Shown here: positions 63,629 through 64,000 of the stretch, one piece after another
Layout: each line of letters begins with the position of its first letter
Numbering within the stretch: the first letter of the stretch is position 1
Source: Halegenticoccus tardaugens
Lineage (GTDB): Archaea; Halobacteriota; Halobacteria; Halobacteriales; Haloferacaceae
Assembly: GCF_004116405.1 (NCBI RefSeq)
Contig: NZ_SDIC01000005.1
Location: forward strand, 310,001 to 374,000
Length of the DNA stretch: 64,000 nucleotides
Direction of reading: 5' to 3'
Made by a program: the position numbers and the translations under genes
The notes under the pieces: model-generated
What the model saw: the letters and a program-made list of their open reading frames with translations, nothing else
The model's database searches: none
Told to the model about the DNA's origin: nothing

Positions 63629-64000
63629 CCGACACCACTAGCTTTGCTTACATTTTTCGCTGTGTGTTTATCGAATGGGTGCAAGAAATGGCGAGACGCT
63701 CTTCTCCCGTGCATGCTGGGTCTAGCTATAGCATCACCCGGTTGCCAACTCAATGTACCTCTTCAGCGACGAAGGCCTTTTTAAGTACCCTATTTTTGAT
63801 AGACTGTCCTCTCGGGCGCAAGGAACGCTTTTACCTAGTCGTGTCAAAGAAGAGATAATTATGTAGTGGCCAATGTCTACAGCAATATACAACCGGACGG
63901 AGACGGTCGGCCGTGGGAGTCTGAACTATCAGTCTAGTGAAAAATATCGAATAGGGATTACTTGTGGTTTCAAAAAGGCGAAACGAACTGTTCTGACATG
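63629..64000. other. AT-richer end region, nothing recognised
   Basis: About 370 bp to the window edge without a gene that can be supported. Short frames on the forward strand cross this part but have no protein-like features. Confidence 0.4.

Overview
The window looks like chromosome of a halophilic archaeon (class Halobacteria). The proteins are strongly acidic and most of the DNA is GC-rich. It carries haloarchaeal hallmarks: an Orc1/Cdc6 gene set among origin recognition boxes, an archaea-specific SMC-related protein next to RdfA, Tat-exported proteins, leaderless-looking promoters, and many IS200/IS605/IS1341-type (TnpA/TnpB) elements. Genus cannot be fixed from the sequence alone.

Layout. 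1-3.2 kb: start of an MFS transporter, a small hypothetical, a rhodanese/metallo-beta-lactamase sulfur enzyme and a winged-helix regulator. 3.2-26.8 kb: a surface-glycan locus with three GT4 glycosyltransferases, an UppP-like polyprenyl-pyrophosphatase, two Wzy/ligase-like membrane proteins, a WcaJ/WbaP-like glycosyl-phosphotransferase, a flippase and five cytoplasmic sulfatase/alkaline-phosphatase-fold proteins. From about 11.5 kb this locus turns AT-rich and is peppered with decayed transposons, which suggests horizontal acquisition. 27.2-35.6 kb: two Tat-exported zinc-deacylase-like proteins bracket a small-molecule cluster (DapA-family aldolase, SDR, GntP-type permease, 2-hydroxyacid dehydrogenase). 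35.7-40.7 kb: stress and housekeeping genes (two USPs, gamma-carbonic anhydrase-like protein, RNA ligase and its PIN-like partner, zinc alcohol dehydrogenase). 42.4-47.3 kb: Sph (SMC-related) with RdfA, a lone HTH protein and a CNNM/CorC-type membrane protein.

49.2-51.7 kb is a probable replication origin: orc1 with nine origin recognition boxes, four in one orientation and five in the other, around an AT-rich stretch. Beyond it (51.8-59.1 kb) is an eroded zone with an antiporter/USP fragment, an intact TnpB element, a geranylgeranylglyceryl-phosphate synthase pseudogene, an intact NhaP-type antiporter and more tnpB debris. 59.4-63.0 kb is a tight three-gene cluster: a RuBisCO-like protein with the carbamylation motif, a four-carbon acid sugar kinase and a phosphogluconate-dehydrogenase-like enzyme. 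It is probably a sugar-acid catabolic pathway in the style of oxo-isoapionate degradation.

The most unusual signal is repeated structure inside the transposon debris. Seven short inserts, six of 54-57 or 60 bp and one of about 67 bp, each consist of two unrelated hairpins separated by a short spacer and generally end in (A)ACG. They are lodged inside tnpB genes or element ends, in three copies at the same codon just after the third RuvC motif. Two TnpB elements also carry a tiny DNA-binding-like protein at their 5' side.
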